From Lachnospiraceae bacterium (GTDB lineage Bacteria > Bacillota > Clostridia > Lachnospirales > Lachnospiraceae): a stretch of 7,541 nucleotides of DNA. Positions 1-6,644 of the stretch are shown here, in pieces. The stretch covers positions 1 through 7,541 of the forward strand of contig JAILPU010000053.1 in the NCBI GenBank assembly GCA_024699395.1, read 5' to 3'. How positions within the stretch are numbered: position 1 is the first letter of the stretch; every line of letters begins with the position of its first letter. Position numbers and translations under genes: made by a program. The notes under the pieces were generated by a model, which was given only the letters and a program-made list of their open reading frames with translations, had not been told where the DNA came from and searched no databases.

Positions 1-123
1 GTAAACATGCCAGACCGACAGTGTGACAGGCTCACGGTTACTCTTGCAGCCCGTAAAACCTCCCAGAACGAAAGCACACAAAACGAAAAGTATTCCCCCC
101 CTCGGCAATGCTTTAATCTTCAT
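1..123 (-). CDS. Solute-binding lipoprotein of a probable sugar ABC importer (N-terminal part only)
   Basis: This is the first 41 codons of a gene that runs off the left edge. The ATG at 123-121 is preceded by an AGAAGG-like ribosome binding site about 5 bases away and by a good promoter (168-196). The peptide begins MKIKALPRGG, followed by a hydrophobic stretch (residues 9-25) and a lipobox-like F-T-G-C with Cys26, the expected lipidation site. Phe at -3 is less usual than Leu. After a short polar linker comes VTLSVWHVY (residues 33-41), which looks like the first beta-strand of family 1 extracellular solute-binding proteins, where T-V-W-H-V/x-Y is typical. Such proteins sit on the outer face of the membrane and deliver sugars to an ABC permease. 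The permease genes would be expected further left and are not visible. The substrate cannot be read from this fragment. The lipoprotein call is firm; the sugar-binding call rests on nine residues. Confidence 0.72.
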   Translation of the reverse strand, partial: MKIKALPRGGILFVLCAFVLGGFTGCKSNREPVTLSVWHVY

Positions 124-167
124 ATATGCCTTCTTTTCCAAGATTTGTTAAAGAACAATGTATAATC

Positions 168-196
168 AGTATACTTCTTTTTTGTTCAAAATTCAA
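168..196 (-). promoter_or_regulatory. Sigma-A-type promoter for the solute-binding lipoprotein gene
   Basis: Reading the minus strand, a -35 box TTGAAT (196-191) is separated by exactly 17 bases from a -10 box TATACT (173-168). Transcription would start near 161 and leave a leader of about 37 bases, with the ribosome binding site just before the ATG at 123. The -35 matches consensus at four of six bases and the -10 at five of six. The spacer contains an A6 run. This promoter makes the lipoprotein gene independent of the ABC exporter operon upstream. Confidence 0.55.
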
Positions 197-376
197 ACAT
201 GATATTATTTTGCTCAAATCAATCCCAAACCACCATATCCACGACCGAATATGCAGCAGTTATATGTTCCATGGCATTTTTAGATTATTCTGCAGTGGGA
301 TATCCCTATTTCGGCACAACATACATGGCACTACAGTCACCCCCATGCATTCCCATGTTTGGACTGATTCAAGTTC
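197..376. other. Intergenic stretch with no recognised gene
   Basis: This lies between the exporter stop codon (377-379) and the promoter of the lipoprotein gene. I see no convincing hairpin followed by a T-run, so the end of the exporter transcript is not identified. Several short open frames (16-28 codons on the minus strand, longer on the plus strand) lack ribosome binding sites and any recognisable protein character. A 10-bp perfect palindrome at 297-306 is within chance expectation. Confidence 0.5.
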
Positions 377-2308
377 CTATGCGAGGCCCACGCTCTTTCC
401 GGTGTAGAGATCGTGATATCTGCCACCCAGCTTAAGGAGTTCCTCGTGGGTTCCTCTCTCTACAATTCGGCCGTGCTCCAATACCATGATGCAGTCGGAA
501 TTCTTAACAGTGGAGAGACGATGGGCGATAACAAAGGTGGTTCTGCCCTTCATAAGCTTGTCCATTCCGTCCTGAACTATTCTCTCAGTTCTGGTATCGA
601 TGCTGCTGGTGGCCTCATCAAGAATAAGTGCCGGAGGATCGGCAACGGCAGCTCTTGCAATGGAAAGAAGCTGTCTCTGACCCTGGCTGAGTCCCGAGCC
701 GTCTCCCTTTATCACGGTATCGTACCCTTGAGGGAGCTGCCTTATGAAAGAATCGGCGTTGGTAAGCTTCGCCGCATTTATAACCTGTTCATCGGTAGCC
801 TCAGGATTACCGAACCTGATATTTTCCATAACAGTTGCTGTGAAAAGATGGGTATCCTGAAGTACCATTCCAAGAGATTTTCTGAGATCTCCCTTTTTAA
901 TCTTGTTAACGTTTATTCCGTCAAATCTAATTTTTCCGTCCTGAATATCATAGAAACGATTTATAAGATTGGTTATGGTAGTCTTGCCGGCACCGGTGGA
1001 GCCTACGAAGGCTATCTTTTCACCGGGATTTGCATGGAGCACAATATCCTGAAGCACCAGTCTGTCGTCGGTGTAGCCGAAATCCACCATATCCATTACA
1101 ATATCGCCCTTAAGTTCCACGTAGGTGACGCTGTTGTCCGCGCGGTGGGTATGTTTCCATGCCCAAAGACCGGTACGCACATCACTCTCCACAATCTCTC
1201 CGTTTTCTTTGCGGGCATAAACAAGATTAACATATCCCTCATCGCTCTCCTCGGGCTCATCAAGAAGATCGAAAATCCTCTTGGCCCCCGCCAAAGCCAT
1301 GATAATGGAATTAAACTGCATGGCAACCTGGCTTATGGGCATATTAAAGCTCTTATTGAAGGTTAAGAAGCTTACAAGTTTTCCTATGGTAAGACCACCC
1401 ACGTGATAAATTGCAAGAAGTCCGCCAACAACAGCACATATTACATAACTTATGTTTCCTATCTGAGCATTTATGGGACCCATGCTGTTGGAGTAGGCAT
1501 TCGCGTTGAAAGCGCTATCGTAGAGTTCATCGTTAAGAGTTTCAAAACGTTCCAGCGCCTCATTTTCATGACAGAAAACTTTCACGACTCTCTGGCCCTC
1601 TATCATTTCTTCGATATAGCCGTTTAAGGCACCTAAGCTATCCTGCTGTTTTTTAAAGTATTTTCCGCTCCTACTTGTGACAAATGCCGCGAAACGCATG
1701 GTCACGCCCACCATAAACAGGGTGATAACCGTAAGAGGAATACTGAGAATAAACATATAGATAAGCACCGTGATAATGGTCACAACGCTTTGAAAAAGCG
1801 AAACAATACTCTGGGAAATCATCTGTCTCAAGGTATCGATATCGTTGGTATAAACAGACATAATGTCCCCATGGGTATGGGTGTCAAAATATTTGATGGG
1901 AAGTTTTGACATATGTGCAAAAAGATTGTCCCTGAGATTCTTAAGAGCGCCCTGGGTAATGTAGATCATAATCCTCTGCTGGACAAACATGCAGAAAATT
2001 CCTATGGCATAAAATCCCGCAACCCTTACCATCGCCGACATAAGGGGTCCGAAATCCGGCTCTGCCTGTTTGGTAAGGGGAATAATATAATCATCTATAA
2101 GGCTTTTGGTAAACATGGTTCCCTTTGCGTTTGCGAGAACCGATACCACAATGCAGAAAAGCACAAAGAGAAACCAGCCCAGATATCTGGAAAAAACATA
2201 AACCATAAGGCGTTTGAATATCTTTCCGGGATTCTCAAGCTTTGGCATATTGGCTGCCATTGCGGCTCTTTTGGATGCTCCGCCTCCCATACTTCCCATG
2301 CGTGCCAT
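377..2308 (-). CDS. Heterodimeric ABC exporter, half-transporter with the catalytic ATP site
   Basis: This 643-residue protein has an ABC-exporter membrane domain fused to an ATPase domain. After a polar N-terminus of about 35 residues, six membrane spans can be placed at about 42-60, 92-110, 170-189, 191-210, 284-303 and 308-340. The ATPase domain shows Walker A GSTGAGKT (436-443), Q-loop Gln484, signature LSQGQ (540-544), Walker B LILDE with catalytic Glu565, and H-loop His596. Its hydrolysis residues are intact but its signature has Gln where most have Gly, the complement of the partner gene upstream. Residues 351-400 form a polar linker with a TGLWAWKH segment, longer than usual and familiar from clostridial members. 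The start ATG (2308-2306) overlaps the partner's stop codon (TAATG), and GGAGG lies 9 bases before it, so translation is probably coupled. It resembles the larger subunit of BmrCD/LmrCD/TM287-288-type drug or lipid exporters. The cargo is unknown, and there is no peptidase domain to suggest peptide export. Confidence 0.93.
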   Translation of the reverse strand: MARMGSMGGGASKRAAMAANMPKLENPGKIFKRLMVYVFSRYLGWFLFVLFCIVVSVLANAKGTMFTKSLIDDYIIPLTKQAEPDFGPLMSAMVRVAGFYAIGIFCMFVQQRIMIYITQGALKNLRDNLFAHMSKLPIKYFDTHTHGDIMSVYTNDIDTLRQMISQSIVSLFQSVVTIITVLIYMFILSIPLTVITLFMVGVTMRFAAFVTSRSGKYFKKQQDSLGALNGYIEEMIEGQRVVKVFCHENEALERFETLNDELYDSAFNANAYSNSMGPINAQIGNISYVICAVVGGLLAIYHVGGLTIGKLVSFLTFNKSFNMPISQVAMQFNSIIMALAGAKRIFDLLDEPEESDEGYVNLVYARKENGEIVESDVRTGLWAWKHTHRADNSVTYVELKGDIVMDMVDFGYTDDRLVLQDIVLHANPGEKIAFVGSTGAGKTTITNLINRFYDIQDGKIRFDGINVNKIKKGDLRKSLGMVLQDTHLFTATVMENIRFGNPEATDEQVINAAKLTNADSFIRQLPQGYDTVIKGDGSGLSQGQRQLLSIARAAVADPPALILDEATSSIDTRTERIVQDGMDKLMKGRTTFVIAHRLSTVKNSDCIMVLEHGRIVERGTHEELLKLGGRYHDLYTGKSVGLA

Positions 2309-4059
2309 TATGCCTCACCTCCGGTCTTGTCAAAATCTCTGTTGCCGTCCTGCTGCGCCTCAAATACTTCTCTGTAAATGTCGTTGGACTTAACGAGTTC
2401 CTCATGAGTTCCCATGCCCACGATATAACCCTTGTCCATAACTATGATTCTGTCCGCATTTTTAATGCTCTGGATTCTCTGAGCAATGATAATGCGGGTT
2501 GTCTCGGGCATAAACTCCGCCATTTTTTTCGTAATGGACGCATCTGTTGCGGTATCCACGGCAGATGTGGAATCGTCAAGAATCAAAATCTTCGGCTTTT
2601 TCAAAAGAGCCCTTGCTATACAGATACGCTGTTTCTGTCCGCCGGAAAGATTGGTTCCACCCTGCTCAATGCGGGAATCATATTTTTCGGGCATTTTTTC
2701 AATAAATTCATCGCAACAAGCGATATTGCAAACTCTTTTAATGTCCTCATCGGATGCCTCGGCGTCGCCCCATTTAAGGTTGTCTCTGATACTTCCGGAA
2801 AAGAGCACATTCTTCTGGAGGACAACAGACACGCTGTCCCTCAAAGTTCTCAAGGAGTAATCTTTAACATTGACGCCTCCAACCTTAACCTCACCGTCGT
2901 TGGCATCGTAAAGCCTGCTTATAAGACTGATAAGACTGGTTTTGGAACTACCCGTGGTACCAAGAATTCCCACCATCTCCCCGGAGGGGATTTTAAGATT
3001 AATATCGTTCAAAACCGCATCGGGAGAAGCAGGATTGTATCTGAACATTACATTTTTGAATTCAATTTCACCGTTCTTAACTTCCGTCACAGGATTCTCG
3101 GGATCCACAATATCCGCCTTCTCATCTAAGACTTCGCAGATTCTGTTTCCCGCCGCCTGGGACATGGTAAGCATTACAAACATAAAGGAAAGCATCATAA
3201 TACTGGTGAGAATGTTCATGCAATATGAAAGAAGGCTTGCCAGCTCACCGGTAGTGAGATTTCCAACAACTATCATTTTGGCACCAAGCCAGCTTATAAG
3301 GAGAATACAGCCGTAAACAGTACACTGCATAAGGGGAAGGGCAAAATTTACGCTCTTCTCCGCCCTTACAAACATATCGTATATATTGTGGCTCGCCAGT
3401 CTGAACTTATTGATCTCATAATCTTCCCTGACAAAGGATTTCACCACTCTCTGAGCCGTAACATTTTCCTGAACGCTCTCATTAAGTTCATCATACTTGG
3501 GGAATACCTGTTTAAAATACTTGGAAGCGTTACTCATTATAAGAACAACTCCGATGGCCAGCACCGCAACAGCGATAAGATAAACTCCCGCAATCTTTTT
3601 ATTTATAGAAAAAGCCATAACCATTGCGATGATTATGGAAAAAGGTGCTCTCACAAACATTCTTAAAATCATCTGGAAAGCATTCTGCACATTGGAAACA
3701 TCGGTGGTAAGTCTGGTGACAAGTCCCGCCGTTCTGAAGTGATCTATATTGGAAAAAGAAAATGTCTGGATGTTTTGAAACATGGCCTTTCTGAGATTTC
3801 TCGCAAGTCCGCAACTTGCCTCGGAAGCATATTTGGCCCCCAAAAGACCTGCGATAAGACCCACAGCCGCCACGAGAAGCATTCTGATGCCCACAAGGGT
3901 CACAACCTTCATATTTTCGGCCTCTATACCGGAGTCGATAAGTACCGCCATCAGTTTCGGCACCACCATCTCCGCGATAACCTCCACAATCATGCAGACC
4001 GGAGTGATCAAAGCCGCCCTCTTGTATTCTTTAACATGTTTAGCCAGTGTCTGTATCAT
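2308..4059 (-). CDS. Heterodimeric ABC exporter, half-transporter with a degenerate ATP site
   Basis: This 583-residue half-transporter is the first gene of the two-gene exporter operon. Membrane spans fall at about 15-42, 52-74, 133-152, 156-175, 243-266 and 275-302. The ATPase domain contains Walker A GTTGSSKT (367-374), Q-loop Gln415 and a standard signature LSGGQ (471-475). Its Walker B ends ILILDD, with Asp496 in place of the catalytic Glu, and the H-loop His is replaced by Gln527. These two changes mark the inactive nucleotide site of asymmetric exporters such as TM287/288 and BmrCD. Its normal LSGGQ should complete the active site of the downstream partner, while the partner's LSQGQ completes this degenerate one. 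The start ATG (4059-4057) has GGAGG (4068-4064) four bases upstream, and a promoter at 4092-4120 gives a leader of about 26 bases. Family knowledge supports an exporter of drugs, lipids or other hydrophobic compounds; nothing here identifies the cargo or a regulator. Confidence 0.94.
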   Translation of the reverse strand: MIQTLAKHVKEYKRAALITPVCMIVEVIAEMVVPKLMAVLIDSGIEAENMKVVTLVGIRMLLVAAVGLIAGLLGAKYASEASCGLARNLRKAMFQNIQTFSFSNIDHFRTAGLVTRLTTDVSNVQNAFQMILRMFVRAPFSIIIAMVMAFSINKKIAGVYLIAVAVLAIGVVLIMSNASKYFKQVFPKYDELNESVQENVTAQRVVKSFVREDYEINKFRLASHNIYDMFVRAEKSVNFALPLMQCTVYGCILLISWLGAKMIVVGNLTTGELASLLSYCMNILTSIMMLSFMFVMLTMSQAAGNRICEVLDEKADIVDPENPVTEVKNGEIEFKNVMFRYNPASPDAVLNDINLKIPSGEMVGILGTTGSSKTSLISLISRLYDANDGEVKVGGVNVKDYSLRTLRDSVSVVLQKNVLFSGSIRDNLKWGDAEASDEDIKRVCNIACCDEFIEKMPEKYDSRIEQGGTNLSGGQKQRICIARALLKKPKILILDDSTSAVDTATDASITKKMAEFMPETTRIIIAQRIQSIKNADRIIVMDKGYIVGMGTHEELVKSNDIYREVFEAQQDGNRDFDKTGGEA

Positions 4060-4091
4060 AATGCCTCCAAAATAATTCTTTCCAAATCTTA

Positions 4092-4120
4092 ATTATAAAT
4101 AAATTTCGTCCAAAATCCAA
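4092..4120 (-). promoter_or_regulatory. Promoter of the ABC exporter operon
   Basis: On the minus strand a perfect -10 box TATAAT (4097-4092) follows a -35 box TTGGAT (4120-4115) after 17 bases. The -35 is weak, matching only TTG of the consensus. Start of transcription would be near 4085, leaving about 26 bases before the ATG at 4059, just enough for the GGAGG site. The short leader leaves no room for a riboswitch or attenuator on this transcript. Confidence 0.6.
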
Positions 4121-4190
4121 CCGGAATATGACAAGACTGCATACATAAACCGAAAACTTCAAGATTAGGCGTGTTGCCGGTACATCACCT

Positions 4191-4240
4191 AATAAAGAGG
4201 TGACCACAAATTAGCGATCACCTCTTATTGATATTTTTTT
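4191..4240 (+). terminator. Rho-independent terminator-like hairpin, best fit on the plus strand
   Basis: AAGAGGTGA (4195-4203) pairs perfectly with TCACCTCTT (4218-4226). The stem extends by three A-T pairs (4191-4193 with 4227-4229) around one bulged A. The loop is 14 bases (4204-4217), within which C4205 and G4216 could also pair. On the plus strand it is followed by GATA and seven Ts (4234-4240), the usual terminator layout. Read on the minus strand, the right arm ends in TTTATT, a poorer T-tract, so it may also stop chitinase transcripts about 150 bases past that stop codon. It lies upstream of the exporter promoter and would insulate it. Confidence 0.5.
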
Positions 4241-4374
4241 ATACAGTTATACCGTCTGACAGTTTCAAATCAGAATACGCAATGCCGTGTATAAGTTATA
4301 TACCGCAATCTGTTTTCCGATAAGGCAGTTTGTTGTAATGACACTGTGGTCAAACCAACCGGCAGCTGTCAGTC

Positions 4375-6534
4375 TTAGAATCCGTACTTAGCTCTGATTG
4401 CCTTAAATTCAGGTGAGAAAGCGAAGTATCTGTAGGAGGAAACTCTGGTCTGAGTCTTGTTCTTAAGAGAAGTTACCCAGAAAGAATATCCTGATGCATC
4501 ATCCTCTGCATCTCTGTCAAAGAAAGTTGCGTAAAGTCTCTTTACATACTCCTCATCAGAGAGATTAAAGCCGACAAACTCAGGAGATTCAAAGAAGAAC
4601 TGACAGGTCTGATCTATGGTCTTCTCGTTCTTTAAGATAACCTTACACCAGTAGTTAAGTCCTGCGGCATCATATCCTCTTCCCATTGCTTTTGTATAAA
4701 GTCTTGCAACGAAGAAGGAAAGACCTCTGTTCATAGAATCAAATTCGGTTATGCTCATCTTGCCCACTTCAAGGCCGCACTTTTCGCTTCTGTTCTTGAA
4801 CTCGGGTGAAGCCACAAAGAGATTTGCAACTGCCTGACGTCCGTAACCATTGTTGAGCTCGTTGATCCAGTAATTTCTTCCCTCCTGATCGTCATGAGCA
4901 TCTCTGTTCATGTAGAGCCGGTACAAAACATCAACATACTCCTCATTGGAAAGCTGTCTGCCGATAAACTCGGGAGAGAAAAGGAAGTTCTGTGCCGCTA
5001 CAGCAGCTGTCTGCTTATGATCCTTAAGCTGATTGAACCAGTAATAGAGACCGTGTTTATCAGGTGATCTGTTAAGAGCAATCTTGTAAAGTCTCTTTGC
5101 GAAACCGTTTATTGTATCATCGCTGTAAGAATCACCAAAGAAGCTTTTATAGATCTGTGTTGTACGAGGGAAATCTTCTTCAAAATCATCCTGATTGATC
5201 TCCCACACGATTACACCGCCAAGACCTTCTTTATTGATGTAACTAAGCTTATCTGTAAGAGAAGCCTGGCTCTCATAAGTAATAAAGGTTCTGAAATAAG
5301 GGCTTTCTGTATCATCGGTATCATTATAAAGATATGCTGCACCTTCATTTTGGTCATACCCACAATGCCATCCCTTTTCTCCGTCAAGCACGCTGGCCCG
5401 TTCAAAATCCGTAAAATCCGCTATGGTGAACTTATCGCTGAAGTCGTAGTTTTCCGAAGCCGGTGCCCCCACAACAGTATTCTTGTCAATATCGTCATCA
5501 GTTACAAAAACATGGCTGTAAAAAGGAACGCCTGCCATTATCTTTTTAACATCCACGCCGAGATCCACAAGATAATCTACCGCTCCCTTAACATAAGCTG
5601 TGGAAGTATGGAAACCGGTATGTTCGTCCCAGCCCCCAGCCATATCGTAGTTCATCACATTGATGCTGTCCACATACTCTGAAACGCCTTTCCAGTCCTG
5701 ATAAGGCATTGCCCATCCATATGAACCGGAAGCGCAGGTGGAGATAAGCTTCTTGCCCTCTCCGTACTTCTTGTCAAATGCCTCTCTCATCTCCTTAACA
5801 AGAAGAGTAAAATCATCTCTGTCCTTTATAGCCTCGGGGCTGTCAATATCAACGCCCTCTCCCAGTTCAACAGTGAAAATAGGGCATCCCTCATCACCTT
5901 CACCCTCACTGGCTCTGCTCTCAAGACCGGGATACTCCCAGTCAAGGTCGATTCCCGAGATCCAGGGATAAGCATCCATTGTTTCCATACAGCTGTTAAT
6001 AAACGAGGTTCTTCCCTCTTTGGTCCAAGCCATCTCTGAGAAGTAACCGCATCCATTCCAGCCTCCGATGGAAAGCATGATATCCACATCGGGATATATT
6101 TCATGCATAGCCTTGTACTGTGCAAAATATGAATCCTCAGCTTTGATGAGCTCATGGTATTCAATAGGATCTTCCTCATCCGAGCCATCAAGATAGGAGA
6201 GTCCCTCATTACCGAAATCATTCTCATAGTCCAGGGATTCGATCTTGAAGTTCACATGGGCGTTGTCCTGTTCGGGATCCGTCTCGGAAGATGCAGGAAC
6301 CACATGCCAGAAGGAATGGTTGATGGTGGTCACTCTGTCCCAGGGAAGTTCGCAAAGCTTTTTGCCGTGCCATGATCCGAAATACTCAATAATCTTTTTG
6401 GTGGGATTATAGTTTTCTTCCGTGGCACCTGAAGCTTTGGCTGCAATAGCAGGTTGCATTGCCCCCGCCGCAATCATGGAAACGCTTAATGCAACTGCCG
6501 TAAGTCTGCTAAGTCTTTTTGTTTTTAACTTCAT
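4375..6534 (-). CDS. Secreted family 18 glycosyl hydrolase (chitinase-like) with four DUF4214-type C-terminal units
   Basis: This 719-residue exported enzyme probably cleaves beta-1,4-linked N-acetylglucosamine polymers outside the cell. Residues 1-34 form a signal peptide: basic MKLKTKRLSR, a hydrophobic core, and AIA or AKA cleavage sites at 31 or 34. The GH18 barrel spans about 46-465. It shows the SxGG motif SIGG (155-158), the active-site motif SGIDLDWE (193-200) with Asp196, Asp198 and proton donor Glu200, the NVMNYD strand (292-297), and the closing strand with Trp444. The usual first Asp of the DGxDxDxE motif is Ser193. An acidic, low-complexity loop follows it (about 206-240). Residues 475-719 hold four repeats ending in SPEF, of unknown function. 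No sortase signal, dockerin or SLH domain is seen. The start is ATG at 6534, because AGAGGAGG lies 6 bases upstream; a GTG at 6558 would overlap its own Shine-Dalgarno sequence. Chitinase is the best guess; an endo-N-acetylglucosaminidase or a cell-wall-active GH18 is possible. Confidence 0.9.
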   Translation of the reverse strand: MKLKTKRLSRLTAVALSVSMIAAGAMQPAIAAKASGATEENYNPTKKIIEYFGSWHGKKLCELPWDRVTTINHSFWHVVPASSETDPEQDNAHVNFKIESLDYENDFGNEGLSYLDGSDEEDPIEYHELIKAEDSYFAQYKAMHEIYPDVDIMLSIGGWNGCGYFSEMAWTKEGRTSFINSCMETMDAYPWISGIDLDWEYPGLESRASEGEGDEGCPIFTVELGEGVDIDSPEAIKDRDDFTLLVKEMREAFDKKYGEGKKLISTCASGSYGWAMPYQDWKGVSEYVDSINVMNYDMAGGWDEHTGFHTSTAYVKGAVDYLVDLGVDVKKIMAGVPFYSHVFVTDDDIDKNTVVGAPASENYDFSDKFTIADFTDFERASVLDGEKGWHCGYDQNEGAAYLYNDTDDTESPYFRTFITYESQASLTDKLSYINKEGLGGVIVWEINQDDFEEDFPRTTQIYKSFFGDSYSDDTINGFAKRLYKIALNRSPDKHGLYYWFNQLKDHKQTAAVAAQNFLFSPEFIGRQLSNEEYVDVLYRLYMNRDAHDDQEGRNYWINELNNGYGRQAVANLFVASPEFKNRSEKCGLEVGKMSITEFDSMNRGLSFFVARLYTKAMGRGYDAAGLNYWCKVILKNEKTIDQTCQFFFESPEFVGFNLSDEEYVKRLYATFFDRDAEDDASGYSFWVTSLKNKTQTRVSSYRYFAFSPEFKAIRAKYGF
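4378..5112 (-). repeat. Four DUF4214-like protein repeats coded in the chitinase 3' end
   Basis: Units lie at about residues 475-527, 528-583, 604-656 and 657-719. Each has a pattern of aromatic/LY, then a D-rich turn (NRSPDKHG, NRDAHDDQEG, GRGYDAAG, DRDAEDDASG), then a YW or FW pair, and ends in SPEF (520-523, 576-579, 650-653, 707-710). Units 1-2 and 3-4 make two larger copies joined by about 20 residues. The DxxxxxxG turn resembles cation-binding loops, but that is inference. DUF4214 units are common at the ends of secreted proteins in rumen Lachnospiraceae. Confidence 0.75.
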
Positions 6535-6540
6535 ACAATA

Positions 6541-6546
6541 CCTCCT
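6541..6546 (-). promoter_or_regulatory. Ribosome binding site fixing the chitinase start at 6534
   Basis: AGGAGG is followed by six bases and then ATG (6534-6532). A second AGGAGG copy lies 17 bases upstream (6558-6563) but has no usable start codon after it: the GTG there is inside the motif. The second copy could act as a standby ribosome site or be coincidental. Confidence 0.8.
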
Positions 6547-6579
6547 CTTATTTGTCACCTCCTATGGCAACTTGTACCC

Positions 6580-6588
6580 ATTTTAACA
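6580..6588 (-). promoter_or_regulatory. Probable extended -10 promoter of the chitinase gene
   Basis: The minus strand reads TGT-TAAAAT (6588-6580), an extended -10 box with TAAAAT matching five of six consensus bases. No good -35 box is seen 16-18 bases upstream, which the TG element could compensate for. The start of transcription would be near 6573, giving a leader of about 39 bases. The phased A-tract repeats sit directly upstream. Confidence 0.4.
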
Positions 6589-6611
6589 TGATACAAAAGC
6601 TAAGCATTATG

Positions 6612-6644
6612 ATTTTTTTGGCAGATTTTGGGCGTATTTTGGGC
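6612..6644 (-). repeat. Three tandem 11-bp A-tract repeats upstream of the chitinase promoter
   Basis: Minus-strand units are GCCCAAAATAC (6644-6634), GCCCAAAATCT (6633-6623) and GCCAAAAAAAT (6622-6612). Each begins GCC followed by an A-run, repeated once per helical turn. The array sits roughly 40-70 bases before the predicted transcription start. It could bend the DNA, act as an UP-like element, or bind a regulator. Confidence 0.65.

Larger units (their letters stand above)
4031..4240 (+). ncRNA. Candidate plus-strand RNA antisense to the exporter promoter and leader
   Basis: A plus-strand promoter-like pair TTAACA (4031-4036) and TATCAT (4054-4059) has a 17-base spacer, each box matching consensus at five of six positions. 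Transcription would begin near 4066 and end at the plus-strand terminator at 4191-4240, giving an RNA of about 175 bases. It would be complementary to the exporter leader and promoter (about 4066-4120). It has no credible open frame with a ribosome binding site. The main support is that the terminator has no plus-strand gene to serve. By-eye promoter matches are often false, so this is speculative. Confidence 0.22.
4060..4374. other. Intergenic region between the chitinase gene and the exporter operon
   Basis: This 315-base stretch contains the exporter ribosome binding site (4064-4068), its promoter (4092-4120) and the terminator-like hairpin (4191-4240). In the remainder (4241-4374) I see only a weak 5-bp hairpin (TCTGA 4255-4259 with TCAGA 4270-4274, no T-run) and no open frame, tRNA or known riboswitch pattern. 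The sequence immediately after the chitinase stop lacks a classical minus-strand terminator. Confidence 0.55.

Noticed and set aside
218..278. Short glycine-rich minus-strand frame (FGRGYGGLG) as a bacteriocin or sporulation microprotein
   Set aside because: It is opened by a stop codon with no start codon in frame and has no ribosome binding site.
297..306. Perfect palindrome GGGATATCCC as an operator
   Set aside because: About seven perfect 10-bp palindromes are expected by chance in a window this size, and it is not placed next to the promoter at 168-196.
413..1366. A 317-codon plus-strand open frame opposite the exporter gene
   Set aside because: It is antisense to a protein with all ABC motifs intact, has no ribosome binding site, and shows no recognisable domain. 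The other long plus-strand frames (2242-3129, 1913-2377) fail for the same reason.
4191..4229. The hairpin as an attenuator or riboswitch of the ABC exporter
   Set aside because: The exporter promoter (4092-4120) lies downstream of the hairpin in the direction of transcription, so the hairpin would not be in that leader.
4255..4274. TTCAAAT inside a small hairpin, like a tRNA T-arm
   Set aside because: The stem is five pairs with a ten-base loop, and no acceptor, D or anticodon arms can be found around it.
6535..6558. GTG start at 6558 for the chitinase gene (eight extra residues)
   Set aside because: The GTG lies inside an AGGAGG motif and so has no ribosome site of its own, while the ATG at 6534 has an ideally spaced one and begins a normal signal peptide.
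6548..6589. A 13-codon minus-strand frame (starting MLKWVQV) that could be a leader peptide for the chitinase gene
   Set aside because: Its ATG overlaps the predicted -10 box, so it would lie upstream of the transcription start, and no ribosome binding site precedes it.
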